This document shows positions 24,060 through 36,605 of a stretch of DNA of 64,000 nucleotides, in pieces (positions within the stretch are counted from its first letter, which is position 1; each line of letters opens with the position of its first letter). A program made the position numbers and the translations under genes. Source of the DNA: Aselliscus stoliczkanus (lineage: Eukaryota > Chordata > Mammalia > Chiroptera > Hipposideridae); contig CM066728.1 of assembly GCA_033961575.1 (NCBI GenBank), positions 183,449,678 through 183,513,677 on the forward strand, in the 5' to 3' direction. Below the pieces are notes generated by a model. That model was not told the origin of the DNA, did not search any database, and saw only the letters and a program-made list of their open reading frames with translations.

Positions 24060-25150
24060 AGTTTTTTTTTTCAAGTGTTTTCTGAATAATGAATTTGTCT
24101 CTGTAGCACTCAAGTAAAATAGGTATCTCTGAACAATTTTTACCAGGTGTTTGGATTGGGCCTGTATGCAAGCATAGCTGCTTGCTGTGGAAGAATTTAA
24201 TCAAACTACTCCTTTACCTAGATTTCTGATTTTGAAATGTGGCAGATGATTGTGATATAGGTATAGGTTTCCTTGACCTTTCTCTATGCATGTACGTATG
24301 CATTTATTTATTTACACAAAAACTCCTAGTCATCCTTTAGAAACTCATGCAGTATTTGGTTTAGGTGAAATCTATTTAGAAAAGTTGATGCATGGGCACA
24401 AGAATGTAAGGACAACGAGTAACAAACTTCTTTCTAAATATTCACTGGTAAAATGAAGGCGACAGGGTGGGGAGGTAATTTGAAATAGAAGTGATATGGC
24501 AGGGACACTTCTTAGTTTCCTGACATTATATCAGGTAGGTGACAGTCTGTCTTTAATATTGATAAGGATAACATTGATTGCTGAAATAAGCTATTTTGGG
24601 AGGGCATTCATATTATGGTAAATAATTTAGTCCTATTAAAAACAGGAAGTATCCTACCTTAAAAGACATGTCTTTTGGCTTTTAAGAAAATGATATAAGA
24701 CTTAATACAGTTAAAATTATTTTTGAAGCTATCCCTGGGTGCATAACTGTACTGATATTTTCCCATCAGTTTGCAGACAATTGGCCCACTTCGGTGATGA
24801 GTCATTCAGTTCCACTTTCAATCTTGGCATTGAAAAATACATAGACATCTCTAGTGTGAAAAAAGCTATTTCCATATTCTTGCCTTAGAATCAGATTTAG
24901 AACTATTTGACCTGTTATTTCACCAGAAAGATTTTGCAAAGAAATTTTTATAAAAATTGCTGTAATACATTTTTATAGTTGGGAAGGACCATTTTAAAAT
25001 ATGAATTGAAATTCTTCACTGTGTGCTTGGCTTCTGAATTTGTATCTTCTGCTCAATACGTCCTCTGAGTTCCAGAGCCTATATACTAATACAAGAGATT
25101 TGGAGTGAAGCAAGAAAGATGGATGTCATCTCTGGTACTTGTTTTTCCTG
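24060..25150. other. Unassigned non-coding stretch
   Basis: No nameable repeat and no coding pattern. Confidence 0.5.
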
Positions 25151-25390
25151 AACCCTCCTATAACAACCGATCACTATGTGCCATGATTTTACTCCCTAAT
25201 TATCTCTCAAATCTGACCATATCACTCTGGCTTTATAGTTAGCAACCTTAAGGTAAACCTTAGGCCAAACTCCAAATCCCTCCCTGTATTTTTAATAATG
25301 TCATAACTGATTTTCCTGTATTTACCCTTTCCTCTCTCCTATATTCTCAAGAATTAGCTCTTTCAATGAAGCCAGTATAGATTTTTCTTC
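25150..25390 (+). mobile_element. L2 fragment
   Basis: Sense L2-like text: 'aaatctgaccatatcactctggc', 'aaggtaaaccttaggccaaactccaaatccctccc' and 'ctctcctatattctcaag'. Diverged. Confidence 0.5.
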
Positions 25391-25489
25391 ACAGCACTAC
25401 AGTGTAAAAGCACTTTTATTTCTATAACCAAATTGAATCTGCCCCAGGACCCGGCTACCTTGGGCCTTGGGAAATTCAGTCCCATACAG

Positions 25490-25690
25490 TACGGTGGATT
25501 TAGATCCAGAAAGACAGAGTCAGGGTATCTGATCTCAAATACTGAATTTATTAGCCTTGTGATATTGAGCAAATTACTTATTCCTTAAAGCTGCATCCTC
25601 TTTTCTCATGTGTAAAATAGAAGTAACAATAGTCTCTAACTTAAAGTACTTGTCGTTATCAAATGAGAAAACCCCAGTAAAGCTTTTAGA
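25490..25690 (+). repeat. MIR fragment
   Basis: Sense MIR: 'ttagccttgtgatattgagcaaattac', then 'tctcatgtgtaaaatagaag'. Confidence 0.6.
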
Positions 25691-26109
25691 GAAGTGAGGG
25701 ACATGAGGTAGTAAAGATCATCCTCAAAGTGGCCATGGGCCATCTTTACTGACTGCCCCTGACCTTCGCAGCCTCAGTGCTGGGCACACGCACAGGAACT
25801 CTCACTGCAGTTCTCTGGTCAGGATTCATAGTGTCTATCTTCTGTAGGCATCGTACACTGAAAAATCAGAACCTGGGACTCGGCTATCATGCAAATCCCT
25901 CACCTCTACCCCCACCTCATTCCTCCTTGGAATCTAACACTGTATAATGGACCTGATGGTGGCTTGGGGAAGTTAGGAAAGGGCAAGTCGATGGAGATAA
26001 AATGACTACTGAGTCCTTTGGACAAATAATCCTGGCTTTTCTTTGTTTGTGTCAGAATGGGAAAGGAGAAGCTTAGTTCTATTTTATTTTTCCTTAATAG
26101 GCTCTTTTA

Positions 26110-26520
26110 TTGTCCCCAATTCAATTCTTATTATGTCAACTACTTGACTGAGAATCCTTGGCGGCTGAGTTCCTTGCAGGCACAGAGCCTGGGCTTATAC
26201 TGTTCCTCTCTTTCTTTGCCTGGTGAATTTCAACCTGATTGTTCATATTTCAAATCCAGCTTAGACAAGACTTCTCTGATCTGCCAGGTGAGGACAAATT
26301 TACCAGTTACATATTTTATATCTTTACATTTCTTCCACCCAGTACCCATCATAATTTGTAATGATCTTAATGTGTATGTGGTATTTTTCTCCCACCAGAC
26401 TGAAAAAATATCTATAGACTGAAAAGGCATATAGGGACCATATATGTAAGGACAGAAATTTGTGGAATCCATAGAGTGCTTGCCATGTGGTAACAATAAA
26501 TATTTATTGGCTCACTGAAT
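26110..26520 (+). mobile_element. L2 3' end
   Basis: Sense L2 3' text ending 'agagtgcttgccatgtgg...aataaatatttattggctcactgaat', the typical L2 terminus. Frames of up to 121 codons over it are spurious. Confidence 0.6.
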
Positions 26521-26816
26521 AGGTAATTTTATATAAAGAAACCCAGAATTCACATTGTCTGTAATACTCTACTGCATTTTGACATTTGTTTTTACAGTTA
26601 AGGATTTTAAATCTGCGAAGGATAGCAAATATGCAGTAATCTATTCTTAATTATGTTATACCTGAAGAACAATTTTCATGTTTGGATTTTCCTGTTGCTT
26701 TCATTGACCAAGCATAGAAATTAGTCACTATCATTTTGTGTTGTCTACATTGTTTATTGAAAACTACTGGTATTTAGAATTAATCTTTTGCTAAAACATT
26801 ACAAGGTTACATATCG

Positions 26817-26820
<4 letters not shown>

Positions 26821-26862
<42 letters not shown>
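26821..26862. repeat. (CA)n microsatellite
   Basis: About 21 AC units. Confidence 0.98.
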
Positions 26863-26864
<2 letters not shown>

Positions 26865-26945
26865 AGATAGATAAGAACTTCTTATATTTTCTTAGGATAT
26901 TAACTGCATTTTCCAAAGTTTTCTTCTCCACTTTTCCTTCTCTAT

Positions 26946-27414
26946 TGTTAAATAAAAAAACCTGTGGCCTAAAATGGTGTCGCTCATGCTAAAAGCCCAT
27001 GATACCAAATGTAGATTTAATACTATATCTAATTGCATATCTAATTTTAACCTCTCCTGGAAGTATAATCCTAATTAACCACTCTGGAATTATCTGGTCA
27101 AGTGCCAGTAAGGTAACCTGTCACATGGGCTCTCTCTGTCCCCCATAGAAAGAAGAGATGATCTGCATGATAAAAAAAAAAAACCTTACCATTCTAGTCC
27201 CCCCAAAAGAAGATATCCTGGTGTGAATATAGCCATTCTTTCCTTTTGTTAATAGTTCCCTTGCCCTACCCATCTTCCTATAAAAACCTTCTGTTTTGTA
27301 CAACCCCTTGGAGCAAGACTTCTACTTGCTAGGTGGAATGCTGCAAAGTTCATGAATCCTTAATAAAGCCAATTATTTCTTTAAATTTGTTCAGTCGAAT
27401 TTTGTTTTTTAACA
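26946..27414 (+). mobile_element. Probable solo LTR (ERV1-like)
   Basis: A 469-bp block with ends TGTTAAATAA...TTTTTTAACA, giving short inverted termini TGTTAA/TTAACA, flanked by CTAT (26942-26945) and CTGT (27415-27418), a 4-bp TSD with one mismatch. A TATA box in CCTATAAAAACC (27279-27290) and AATAAAGCC (27362-27370) are in the right order and spacing for a plus-strand LTR. No internal retroviral genes remain. Confidence 0.68.
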
Positions 27415-27569
27415 CTGTCCTCCCTCTTCCTGCCCTCTCCATGTCTTTTCTGTGCCTCTGTCTCTCTCTGTCTCTGTCTCTTTCTTTTGCAAGTGTGTGC
27501 AGACACGCACACACACACTCATTTCCTGATCTGAACTTATAACTGTAAGAAATAATAGAAGCATTCATT

Positions 27570-28270
27570 CTCAGGTGACCTGGTAAGCTTCAAGTTGAGA
27601 AACAATATTGAAACATTCTCTTTCAACTTCCAGCTCTTTATTTTGATTTAAAAATTTGCATTATCATTTTAAAGGATTAATTTTATTTGGCAGTCCTTCC
27701 AGGATTCTGCTCTTAAAAATCACTTTGGGAATTAACAAGTGCATTTGGTTTCCAAATCTGCTCAGCTCTGCACCTTCAGCTCCAAAGTGCTTTGAGCTTG
27801 CTTCCCTTGTTCTCTCCTGGCCACCCAGTTACCTCAGAGGAAGAAGTCCTCAGTAACTTATAACAAAGGCTGTTCAGAAATCTCTCTTGTTCTCTTTTTA
27901 GGGGTGAATTTCATTTGACAAATTTGGCACAAATGTTATCAGTCAATTAATCATTAATAGAATGTGGAGTAATCTTGAGTACTGACAAATCAATTGCATT
28001 TTGGCTAATAAATTCAGTGTGCATGAGAATCTTATTGGAGACTGAACAAACAAGTTAACCTGCTTGTTTTCAGTCACTATACTCATTGGCATTAGTATAA
28101 CCCACAGAGCTAAGTCTGAGCAACGTGTAGGTCTTGTCTTCCATAGATGCTAAGAAGGAAGTCAAAATAACAAGGGATGAGGTGATGTTGGAGAAAATTA
28201 TGATCCTCTTTAGCTTCCCAGATGTTCTCTCATAGTTTGCCAAACTTTCATGTCAGGACCATGATGTGCA
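27570..28270. other. Repeat-poor stretch, possible conserved element inside
   Basis: No nameable repeat. 27900-28080 is AT-rich but not simple, and carries several TAAT/ATTA and TCAATTAATC-like homeodomain-type sites; conservation is not testable here. Confidence 0.3.
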
Positions 28271-28280
28271 GGTGCTATTT

Positions 28281-28380
28281 TTTTTTTTTTTGAGGGCAGT
28301 GTCACTGGCCCTCATATGTGGGACCGAACCGGCTGGCTTCCCAAGCCAGCGCTTAACCACAGCGCCACTAGGCCGGCCCC
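28281..28380 (-). mobile_element. Short tRNA-headed SINE (head-only)
   Basis: On the minus strand: GGCCGGCCTAGTGGCGCTGT head, GGTTCGGTCCC B box, GGGCCAGTGACACTGCCCTC, then an A tail (T run at 28278-28291 on plus). Flanks share a short GCTATTTTTT repeat. Confidence 0.9.
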
Positions 28381-28725
28381 CCATCCGCTATTTTTTAAAT
28401 ACCATTTTTAACGTCTTAAGTGTAGAAACACCAGAAAGACATCCAGGAATGACAGAAAAAGAGGAACATTGAAATTATCATTATACTACTGCTCTAACAC
28501 TATTGGTATCATTTTGATGTGGACTCTTCTATATTATTTTTTACACGTATTTTTCCATATTCAGAATTTTGTATACTGATTCTTGATGCTATTTCAGAAA
28601 TACTTGCACATTACAATTTTTTTCAAAGTATCAATATTATATTATCTAGTTCATAGATCTGGCATAATTTGCATAAATGTGTCCTATGTAGGGCATTTGG
28701 GCTGCTCTCAACAACTCAACATTTT

Positions 28726-28830
28726 TTTTTTTTTTGAGGGTAGTGTCACTGGCCCTCACATGTGGGATCTGAAATGGGGCCGCTGGCATCCCAAGTCAGC
28801 TCTCAACCACTGTGCCACTCGGCCAGCCTG
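28726..28830 (-). mobile_element. Short tRNA-headed SINE (head-only)
   Basis: Perfect 17-bp TSD (CAACAACTCAACATTTT) at 28709-28725 and 28831-28847. Same head as the copy at 28281 but with more substitutions in the B-box region. Confidence 0.93.
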
Positions 28831-29109
28831 CAACAACTCAACATTTTAAATAACATTGTAGTGAATAATTTTGTGCATAGATATTTTGATTTATTTTCTT
28901 AAAAGAGATTCACAAAGTGGTATTTTCAACTGCTTGACTTTTGAAGGGTTGAGACTAATAACATTCTTCTTCTTGACTAGCCATAGAGTTTCAGAAGGAG
29001 AGAACTGTGAGCTTACATGTGCTTTATTCAATTGGATATTTTCAAATGCCCTTTCAACTGTCTTTCTTATTTTCCCTTTCTTGGAACTAAGAGAATCAAC
29101 TTCATCTGT

Positions 29110-29330
29110 AGAAATATTATCAACAGCAGCAACTCTGTACTAAGTACATATGCCAATGTGCCAAGCCCTCATTTACATTATGCTAATTATCCTCAATAAT
29201 CCCATGAAGTTAATATTATTACATCTACTTTGCAGATGAAGAAAGGAAAGTTTAGGATCCTTAGGTAACTTGCCTAAGGTCACACCAGGTAAATGGTAAA
29301 ACTGGGATTCAAGCCCTACTCTGGTGACGT
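29110..29330 (-). repeat. MIR
   Basis: Antisense MIR: 'catctactttgcagatgaagaaagg', 'ggtaacttgcctaaggtcacaccaggtaaatgg', 'gggattcaagccctactctgg'. Well preserved. Confidence 0.82.
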
Positions 29331-29594
29331 ACTTCACAGATTCATAATATGGACACTGAAATTAGAGACACAGTTTTTCCACAATGTTCCTAAGAAGAAC
29401 GAAAGCTTCTTGCTCTGCACATTTTAAATATCACTCCCACTGTTTGTTGAAGTTAATAAGTGCTATTTCATCAGGTGAGTAAGAACTCTGCAGAAACAGT
29501 AATCACTTAAGGAGGAACATTGGATGCAATTAAGTAATGGATCATATATTTCTGGGTGTCTGAATGGCTTGATTGAAAACATGAAAAAAAAAAC

Positions 29595-29690
29595 ATGTTG
29601 TTGTGTTCACTGCTACCTTTGTAATCTCAAGCATAGCATTCAGACAGAGTGAACACTCACTGTGTGTTAAATGAATAAATACTCAACTCT
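29595..29690 (+). mobile_element. L2 3' end fragment
   Basis: 'gttcactgctacctttgtaatctcaagcatagcattcagacagagtgaacac...gtgttaaatgaataaat' fits the L2 terminus. Confidence 0.5.
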
Positions 29691-29699
29691 ATATACTAA

Positions 29700-32330
29700 C
29701 CAATTCTTTCAAAGCAATTTACTACCCACAGCATTTGAGTAGTTTAATGAGTCTTGACTAAGGGTAACTGTAAATTGCTCAGAGTCCTTTTGTATCCATT
29801 AAATCCTTCTCCTCATGTAAAATTAAAACCCCTCCTTGAGGAATTGCAAAAAATTGCCACTTAGAGAAACAAAACAAAGCAAACAAACTAACAACAAATA
29901 AAGTACTTGCAATTTTGGGGAAAAAGAAACAGCTGAAAATATTTTAAAACCCATAGAATCAAAATTAATAAACCTTAAATAGATATATAAAAACTAACAG
30001 TGCTATGTAGTCAAATGCAATTTCACTCAACCCTTAAATGGTTATAAATTTTATTTGTGGTGATATATGGGTGTGTTTTGTTATATTTAAAATAATAGGG
30101 TGGAGCCTCCAATATTAAGAGTTGCCAAAGTTGCTAATTCATAACACTATATACCACTGCTACTTAGTGTGAATAAAAGACAGCTCATTAGTCTCACATT
30201 CATTCCTCTGGCTGTTGATGGCCCAATTCTAGGACAGCAAGTATAAGTCTTCCTTGCTGCTAGTGGTTGGGGGTCAGTAGTTCGTGAGCCTAATGGAATA
30301 ATATGGGTCTACTCTCTTCTAGTGAAATCCTATGATAGCCTAGTATAGCTTTTTCCTCTTTTTCTCTTATTTGGTCAAATTTTTATATTTTTTGAAATTA
30401 TTTTACGCTTAGGGACTATCTTTTAGATATTGTATCAGATGCTTTATGTATTAATACTTTCTGGAGACTCTTTATCTTGTTACGTGCTTATCCCTACTCT
30501 TACCTCTGGGAAGAATTTGTCCTAGTGGTGGAAACATTAAGCTTTCTGGATCCAGAGCTCATGGATTCAGCGTTGAGCCTGTTTTGCTTCTGGGCTTGGT
30601 CCTGGATCCCTTAGCTGGGCTTTGCTACTACTGAGCTTTGGTTGCTATGGTTGGGCTTCCATGAGTGGTGGGATCCCCAGGTACTATCTGTCTGTGATCC
30701 AATCTCTGCTTATTGCTGGTTATCAGTCATCTGATGATAAACTCTGTTCACCTGCAGGTCTATCAGCTGTTGTTTACTTCTAGACCTCTTGAAAGCTTAA
30801 CACATGTTTACCTGAATGAACTTCCTTCCCTCTCTGGCCAGTCTTCCTTTTAGTTTGCTGCTAGGCTTTTCCTAACAGCCTTTCTATTTGTCTGGTTTGG
30901 TCCCAGTGGGATAGCCTGCATCTGTGTCTGGTCTCCTCCACATTGGCCATTTGTGTTGCTGACAATATCCCTGGTTCTGAAGCAAAAGAGAATGGTACAC
31001 AGTTGAAACATGTGAGAAGCAGAAGGCAGTGAGTATATGATTTTTAAGTAAAACCGAATGCTTGTTTCTATCTTATGTTATTTTAAACCACACTGAAACA
31101 GAGTAGCCTTTTTTTTTTTAAGACAACCCCTATCCCAAGTTTTCATTTATGTTCTGTGTAAAAATCATTGGTTCCAGGCAAATGGAGTCAGAATGAAAAT
31201 GTATTCTTGTTTTTTTTTAGTGGGGGTGGGTAGATGGGAGAAGGTCTGGTGTTTAATCACCACAATATGTAACTTTTGATTGGAAGAGAATTTTACAGAT
31301 TTAAACATGGAAACTTTTAAAAGTAGATTTTCTATCTTAGCTTGAACTTTTAAGGAAGCTCCTTCAATGACCCACCCCTCCCCCATACTGCTACTCTTGA
31401 TGATTCAGCCTTGCTTCCTTGCTATGGCAGGTTGCTGCCTCCCTTGTTCAGTATCTGGTCAGCCAGTTACTGATGTTGATTATGGCAGTTTACGTTCTTT
31501 TCTGGAATTGGAGACTCCTGTCTGGACCCAGGCCAGTCATCCTATAAATATGTGTAGTGTAAGTCAGTGGGAACCAGGCTAAAGAGTAGAACTGGAGCTC
31601 ATGGAATATACATGTGGATAGTGCTTCTGATGGGAGGCCAGTAACATTACCTTTGTATGAAGGGAAGATTTAATTTTTCCTGATGAAACCACATTCCTGG
31701 CTTGGTTCACCTTTATTTTTTGTTCTTCGTCATCCACTGAAGGCAGGTTTGTCAACTGGAGGATGTTTGTGGGAAGTGGAGGTTTCCTTGCTCCCATTCT
31801 CATTTGGTGTTTGGTTTCATCTGATGAGGGATAATGATTTTCCTCTTGTGTTCATATGTGCCCCTTCCTCATTTCCAGTGTTCATATGAAGAAAGAAATC
31901 ACACCCATAACATATGACATATGGTGAGCTATGTGGCTACCTGTGGAACATTTTCTGCCATTTAATAACCCTCAGTATATGGATACTGTGGAGAATAGAA
32001 CATATTTTGTGACTCAGCCTTTTTTTGAACATTGGGATGGTAATCAAGCCAAATAAGCTGAAGCACAAAAATTTTGCCTTCTAATCACAATTGCCTAAAA
32101 CTATGGTTGTCCCTACCTGTAGGTATCTGAGTGGTTAGCTGGTGTTCTATTGTCCAAACACTAATTGCTTAGTCCAAAGTGATTTTAGATTTAAAGCAGA
32201 AGTCATACCCTTCTGTAATTATGGCTATTTGATCATGATCTTGACATTTTTACATTTTCAGTATTGTGAGGGAGAAAATCCAATTTTAAGATTTGCCCTT
32301 TAAGAAATTAAAAAAATTATATGCTAGTTC
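29700..32330. other. Unassigned non-coding stretch
   Basis: No nameable repeat. 30530-30960 has higher GC and no open frame of interest. Frames near 31.2-31.9 kb lack any family signature. Confidence 0.45.
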
Positions 32331-32334
32331 CTTG

Positions 32335-32490
32335 AAGGCAAGCTATAAACATCTAGTTTAATTTTCACAACACCACCATGAGATAAATATTGTCACCTAC
32401 ATATTACATATGAAGAAATTGAGTCTTAGAAAGGCTAAGTAATTTTTCCAATTTCATGCAGTAAGTGCCAAGAGTCAATATTCTAAGTTA
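32335..32490 (-). repeat. MIR fragment
   Basis: Antisense MIR: 'cacaacaccaccatgagataaatattgtcacc', 'gaagaaattgagtcttagaaaggctaagtaa'. Confidence 0.6.
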
Positions 32491-32779
32491 GACTTCTATT
32501 TCCCTTTGTGAGAAATGATGTTAAATTCTCTTGCATGATTGTGAGAATTGAATGAGGTAGTGTAGCATATTTCTAGGCACTATGTAAAAGCTCTGTAAAC
32601 TTCAGAATTTTATTTGGCCTTCCTCTTCTTCATGCTCTATTTCTAGTCATTTTCTAATTTTGGCTTTTTAAAACTCTCTTTTAGCCTTCTTTTCATCATA
32701 TGTTTCTTAGTGTTACTATCTACTCTGATTCAGGACATTATTACTTTTTCTTTGAATTGTTTTCTCTAGCCCTGTTTCT

Positions 32780-33300
32780 TACCACTTCATCTCCTTTCCC
32801 ATACCAACAAGTCCTACCTATCCGAAAATACTGCTTTGCTCATGTGACCACCTCCACACCTTTCTTCTCATAAGCTTTTCATAAATCTAGACTAACTCCT
32901 CATGATATACAGAACCAAGATTTAATTGCTTAGTGTCACTTTTAGGACCCTCCTTAAAGTGGCCATATACTGCCTCTCCAAACTTAATTATATTTCATAA
33001 CAGCAAACTTAACTAGTCTCACTCTTCTTGAGCAAGGCATGTATGTGTTGTGTGCATCTGTGTGTGTGTGTTGTGTGTGTATGTGTGTGTGTGTATCTAT
33101 TTTTTGCTTCTCTAGTGTTCCTTGCTATGATTTCCATCTAAGATGTCTTTTCTTCCTTCCCCGCCCTATTCCCAATCTTGCCTGCCATTTCCACCCACAA
33201 GTCTTACAAGGCCAGTTGATACTTCTGTCATGAACTCTTTCCTGCCTGTAGCCAGAATCTTCCTTCTGTCTTTCATGGCTAGAACCTAGAAATCTGTTAT
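32780..33300 (+). mobile_element. L2 segment left of DNA transposon
   Basis: Sense L2 text: 'accacctccacacctttcttctc', 'aggaccctccttaaagtggccatatactgcctctcc', then after a TG repeat 'tccatttctt'-like and 'catgaactctttcctgcc' blocks. It contains a (TG)n tract at about 33059-33096. Confidence 0.5.
33059..33096. repeat. Imperfect (TG)n microsatellite
   Basis: TG units interrupted by TTG and TATG. Confidence 0.9.
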
Positions 33301-33305
33301 AGTAG

Positions 33306-33846
33306 TTCGCTGTGTAGAACGCACTCCTGTGCATAATGCGCACACATGTTTCTGGCCCAAACTTTTGGGGAAAGAAATCTTTTGTTTTAATTTTTTAATT
33401 CAAATTTTTATTTGTTTACAGTTAAGTATTGTTTTTTGTATTATAAAGGAATTTTAGCATTTATTTTTTAACATATTATGGTACAAGAAATTTTATGTAA
33501 CATATAACTACAAAACACAAGAACAGATACAAGGTACAAGAAATTTTATGTACCGGTAACAAATTTATGATATTCATACATCATAGAAGGCCAAGAACTC
33601 TTCATCATTTCAAGTTCGTAGTTAATTTCAACAAAACCAATGATCGTATTCCCAGGTATTATTTTGCACATGGATATCGTTTTTGATATCTAGAGTTACA
33701 CTTTTAACTCATAAGCATAAATAAAAGAATTAAAAACATTTAATAGATATAGAATTAGTACTACCCATGTATAATGAGTATCCTTATTTTTCCCTCACAA
33801 ATTTGGGCCAAAAAGTGCACATCATACATGGAAAAGCATGTACTTA
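33306..33846. mobile_element. Degenerate DNA transposon in L2
   Basis: The left end (around 33332-33370: TGCATAATGCGCAC...TGGCCCAAACTTTTGGGG) and the reverse complement of the right end (around 33800-33836: TGTATGATGTGCAC...TGGCCCAAATTTGTGAGGG) form diverged terminal inverted repeats. The piece separates L2 sequence on each side. TA dinucleotides lie near both ends. No transposase frame remains. The superfamily is uncertain. Confidence 0.55.
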
Positions 33847-33869
33847 TAATGTTTTTCTTATACTAAAAT

Positions 33870-34015
33870 TAGTTTGTGTCCACATCTTGTTCCAGTGTTA
33901 ACTGTACCCCACTTGAAGACAGCCACCATGCCTCGTTCATCATTTTATGATCTAAGCATCATCACATACAATATCTTACATCTACTAAAGCTTGATACAT
34001 TGAATTTAATGAAAT
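33870..34015 (+). mobile_element. L2 3' segment right of DNA transposon
   Basis: 'gtgtccacatcttgttccagtg', 'ccccacttgaagacagccaccatgcctcg' and 'tacattgaatttaatgaa' continue the L2 3' order. Confidence 0.55.
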
Positions 34016-34084
34016 AATGTGCAAAAGGGAGACAACTCTGGAGGAGAACAAAGAGCAAAAGCTTCGGAAATAGGCAGAACCAAT

Positions 34085-34200
34085 GTAAATAAAGCATCTG
34101 CCAGTGAAGAGCTTAGTTAGGCCTCAGTTTCTATATCTGTAAAATGGGTTAATACTGTCTCTTTCTGATGATTGTTAGGAGGATTGAGGTAACATATACA
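34085..34200 (+). repeat. MIR fragment
   Basis: Sense MIR core: 'gcctcagtttctatatctgtaaaatgggtt' followed by 'ttgttaggaggattgaggtaac'. It lies head to head with the antisense MIR that follows. Confidence 0.72.
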
Positions 34201-34202
34201 AA

Positions 34203-34455
34203 TAGCATATACCAATAGCTAACATTCCAGTCTGTGATATATCAGGCCCTGTTCTAAGCTCTTTACATATATTGATTCATTGAATCCTTATAGCAGCCCT
34301 GTGAAGTAAGTGCTATTGTGATTCTGTTTTCAGAACGAGCAAACTGAGGCACAGAAGTATTAACTATCTTGTCACACAGCTAATAAATAGAGGAGCTGGG
34401 ATTCGAATCCAGGCAGTCAGGCTACAGAAAGCCTGTGTAAGCATTGCACCTTATT
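34203..34455 (-). repeat. MIR
   Basis: Nearly full antisense MIR: 'ccctgttctaagctctttacat', 'gcagccctgtgaagtaagtgctattg', 'aactgaggcacagaag', 'gctgggattcgaatccaggcagtcaggc'. Confidence 0.88.
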
Positions 34456-34729
34456 AGTGTTTTTTCCCTCGCTAGGAGATGAGGATTTGTTTCCTATCGA
34501 AAGGGGAATGATTATATACTTAGCAATTCAGCAAGTGCTTGCACGAGATGTCAGTGTGCCAGGCAGGATGTGGTCTCTCTGCCCTTAAGGAGCCCTCAGC
34601 ATCGCTCAGTGTAGTAGGGAGACAGGCTGCAGTGAGCAGTGTGATAAGTCCTGCGGTGGCAGTCGTCACAGCTAGGGGAGAATAAGCACATTTCCTAGTC
34701 CCTCAGGCTTTTCTTTTCAGATTGTCCTT

Positions 34730-36590
34730 ACTTTTTACGGGGGAATTTCTGCTTTCTGTTTTTGATTCCATAACAATTAAATGGTTTAGAGAAATCCTGA
34801 TATGAGGTTTAGGGCTCTAGGCTCTAAATAGCCTATGATTTCTGAAGCCTCATATTTATATCCTTTTCTCTGTTATTTAGCTCTTTGACTTTTTAAAATT
34901 AGATGGGCTGCTTCATGGACTATCATCTGGAGATCAAATGAAACTTTAGGGAAGGTGGTTTTTATAATCTCCTCTCAGAGCCTAATGAGGACGTTTCTCT
35001 ATGCTTGAAACAAAATGTGCGTGAACAAATCTTACTCCTTGGTTTTGTGTTCTAAATTGAATAATGTCAAACAAGGTGAGAGAAATAGCCATTGTATAGC
35101 TGTGAGATGCTGTGTGACAGAACTTAATGTCTTTAATGGTTTATATTAAGATTTTTTCCACCACTCTATCCCCACCAACTATCCCAAAATAAAAAGAAGC
35201 GGATACACACAAAAAGAAATATATTCAAATAGCACTTATCCAGTCTACTTTAAGGTAAAATCATATATATTAAAAATATTTTCTGGCAACCAACCAGCTG
35301 CCAAGTACCTATTTGGCAGGATAGTTCATTTCCTTTCAGAATGTGATACATACAAAAATAAACTTTTGAAGGAGGAGGTGAGAGATGGGAAAGAGACTGA
35401 CTAAAGAAAAAAGGTCTTGTTTAGTATGGGTATATCCTGTCATGCTTGTCAGATGTGTTTTTCCTTTTATACCACCAGTTTGCATATTTATCATGACTCT
35501 AGGGTTATTGATTTTCAGCTTTACACTCATTCTTTTACATTTTTTTCAGTCTATAGGTGTTCTCGTCAGAGCAAGGGAATTCTACTTGTTGAATAGGATT
35601 CTGAGTATTAGGTTTTAGACTGGGCACTCATTAATATCCCAGGAGCATAAGTGTAAACTCAGAATTACTGAGAGTCAGAATTAGTCCAAAAGCTTCCCCG
35701 GGAGGGGTGGAAATCCTTCCCAAGCAGGTAGTCCCTATATTTAAATATGTTGTCTTCATATCTAACACATCAAAAAGACATGAAAGAAATATGTCTTATT
35801 TCTCCCTCTTAGTATGATGGTTTTTTGCCTCTCATTTTCCCAACTCCAAGTTCAAGAGTTAGACATGACCTGATGAGGTGAAATGAAGGGAAGCATTGTG
35901 TGTCTCAATAGAAAAGTGGTGTCTAAACAAGATGACTATTAGAATTATTTTAGGTGCTTCTGAAAAAGAAAAAAGAAAAATCTAGGGTTCCCTAAGTACA
36001 CCGATTATATTGGCCCGGGGTGGAACATATAGTTTTGAAGAGCTTACTTGGTGATTTTTAATGATCAGCTCTATTTTAAAACCATTGTAATCATGAATTT
36101 GGTATCTTAAAAGTTTCCCATTTTTGTGCTGCACAGTCAGGAAACAGGATTACTGTTAGAGCAGTTGGGAAGTTAGGTGTTGGGGTCAAGTATAGATTAG
36201 TATAGAGTGTTGGGCTAACCTAAGTGGAGATATCTACAGACCAAAGAAAGAAGGTAACAGGTTTGGAATCAGCAATATATGAAGGCCTTTTCCTTTTTAA
36301 AACTCTAAGCCTCTAAGTAGCACTGAGATCAGTAACTCTACTATATTTAATTTATCACAGGTCTCCAATCTTTGATGTACGTTTGAGTTCTGGCATAACT
36401 GTACTAGTATGGTTGTCAGAGATGGGGAATGTGCCAGGCACTGTGAAGATGGAAGAGAAGGTTCAGAGACGCCTATATTTGTCTAAAATTGGGTGAGGGA
36501 GGGAGATGATGGGAAGGAAGGGATGGAACTCCCTTTCACTGAGAAGTTACTATGGGGCAAGTATTTTGCTTCCTTGTATAGCATTACTAT
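34730..36590. other. Unassigned non-coding stretch
   Basis: No nameable repeat and no coding pattern. Confidence 0.45.
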
Positions 36591-36605
36591 TAATAAAAAT
36601 CACAG

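Noticed and set aside
26057..26422. 121-codon plus-strand frame
   Set aside because: Largely within an L2 3' end.
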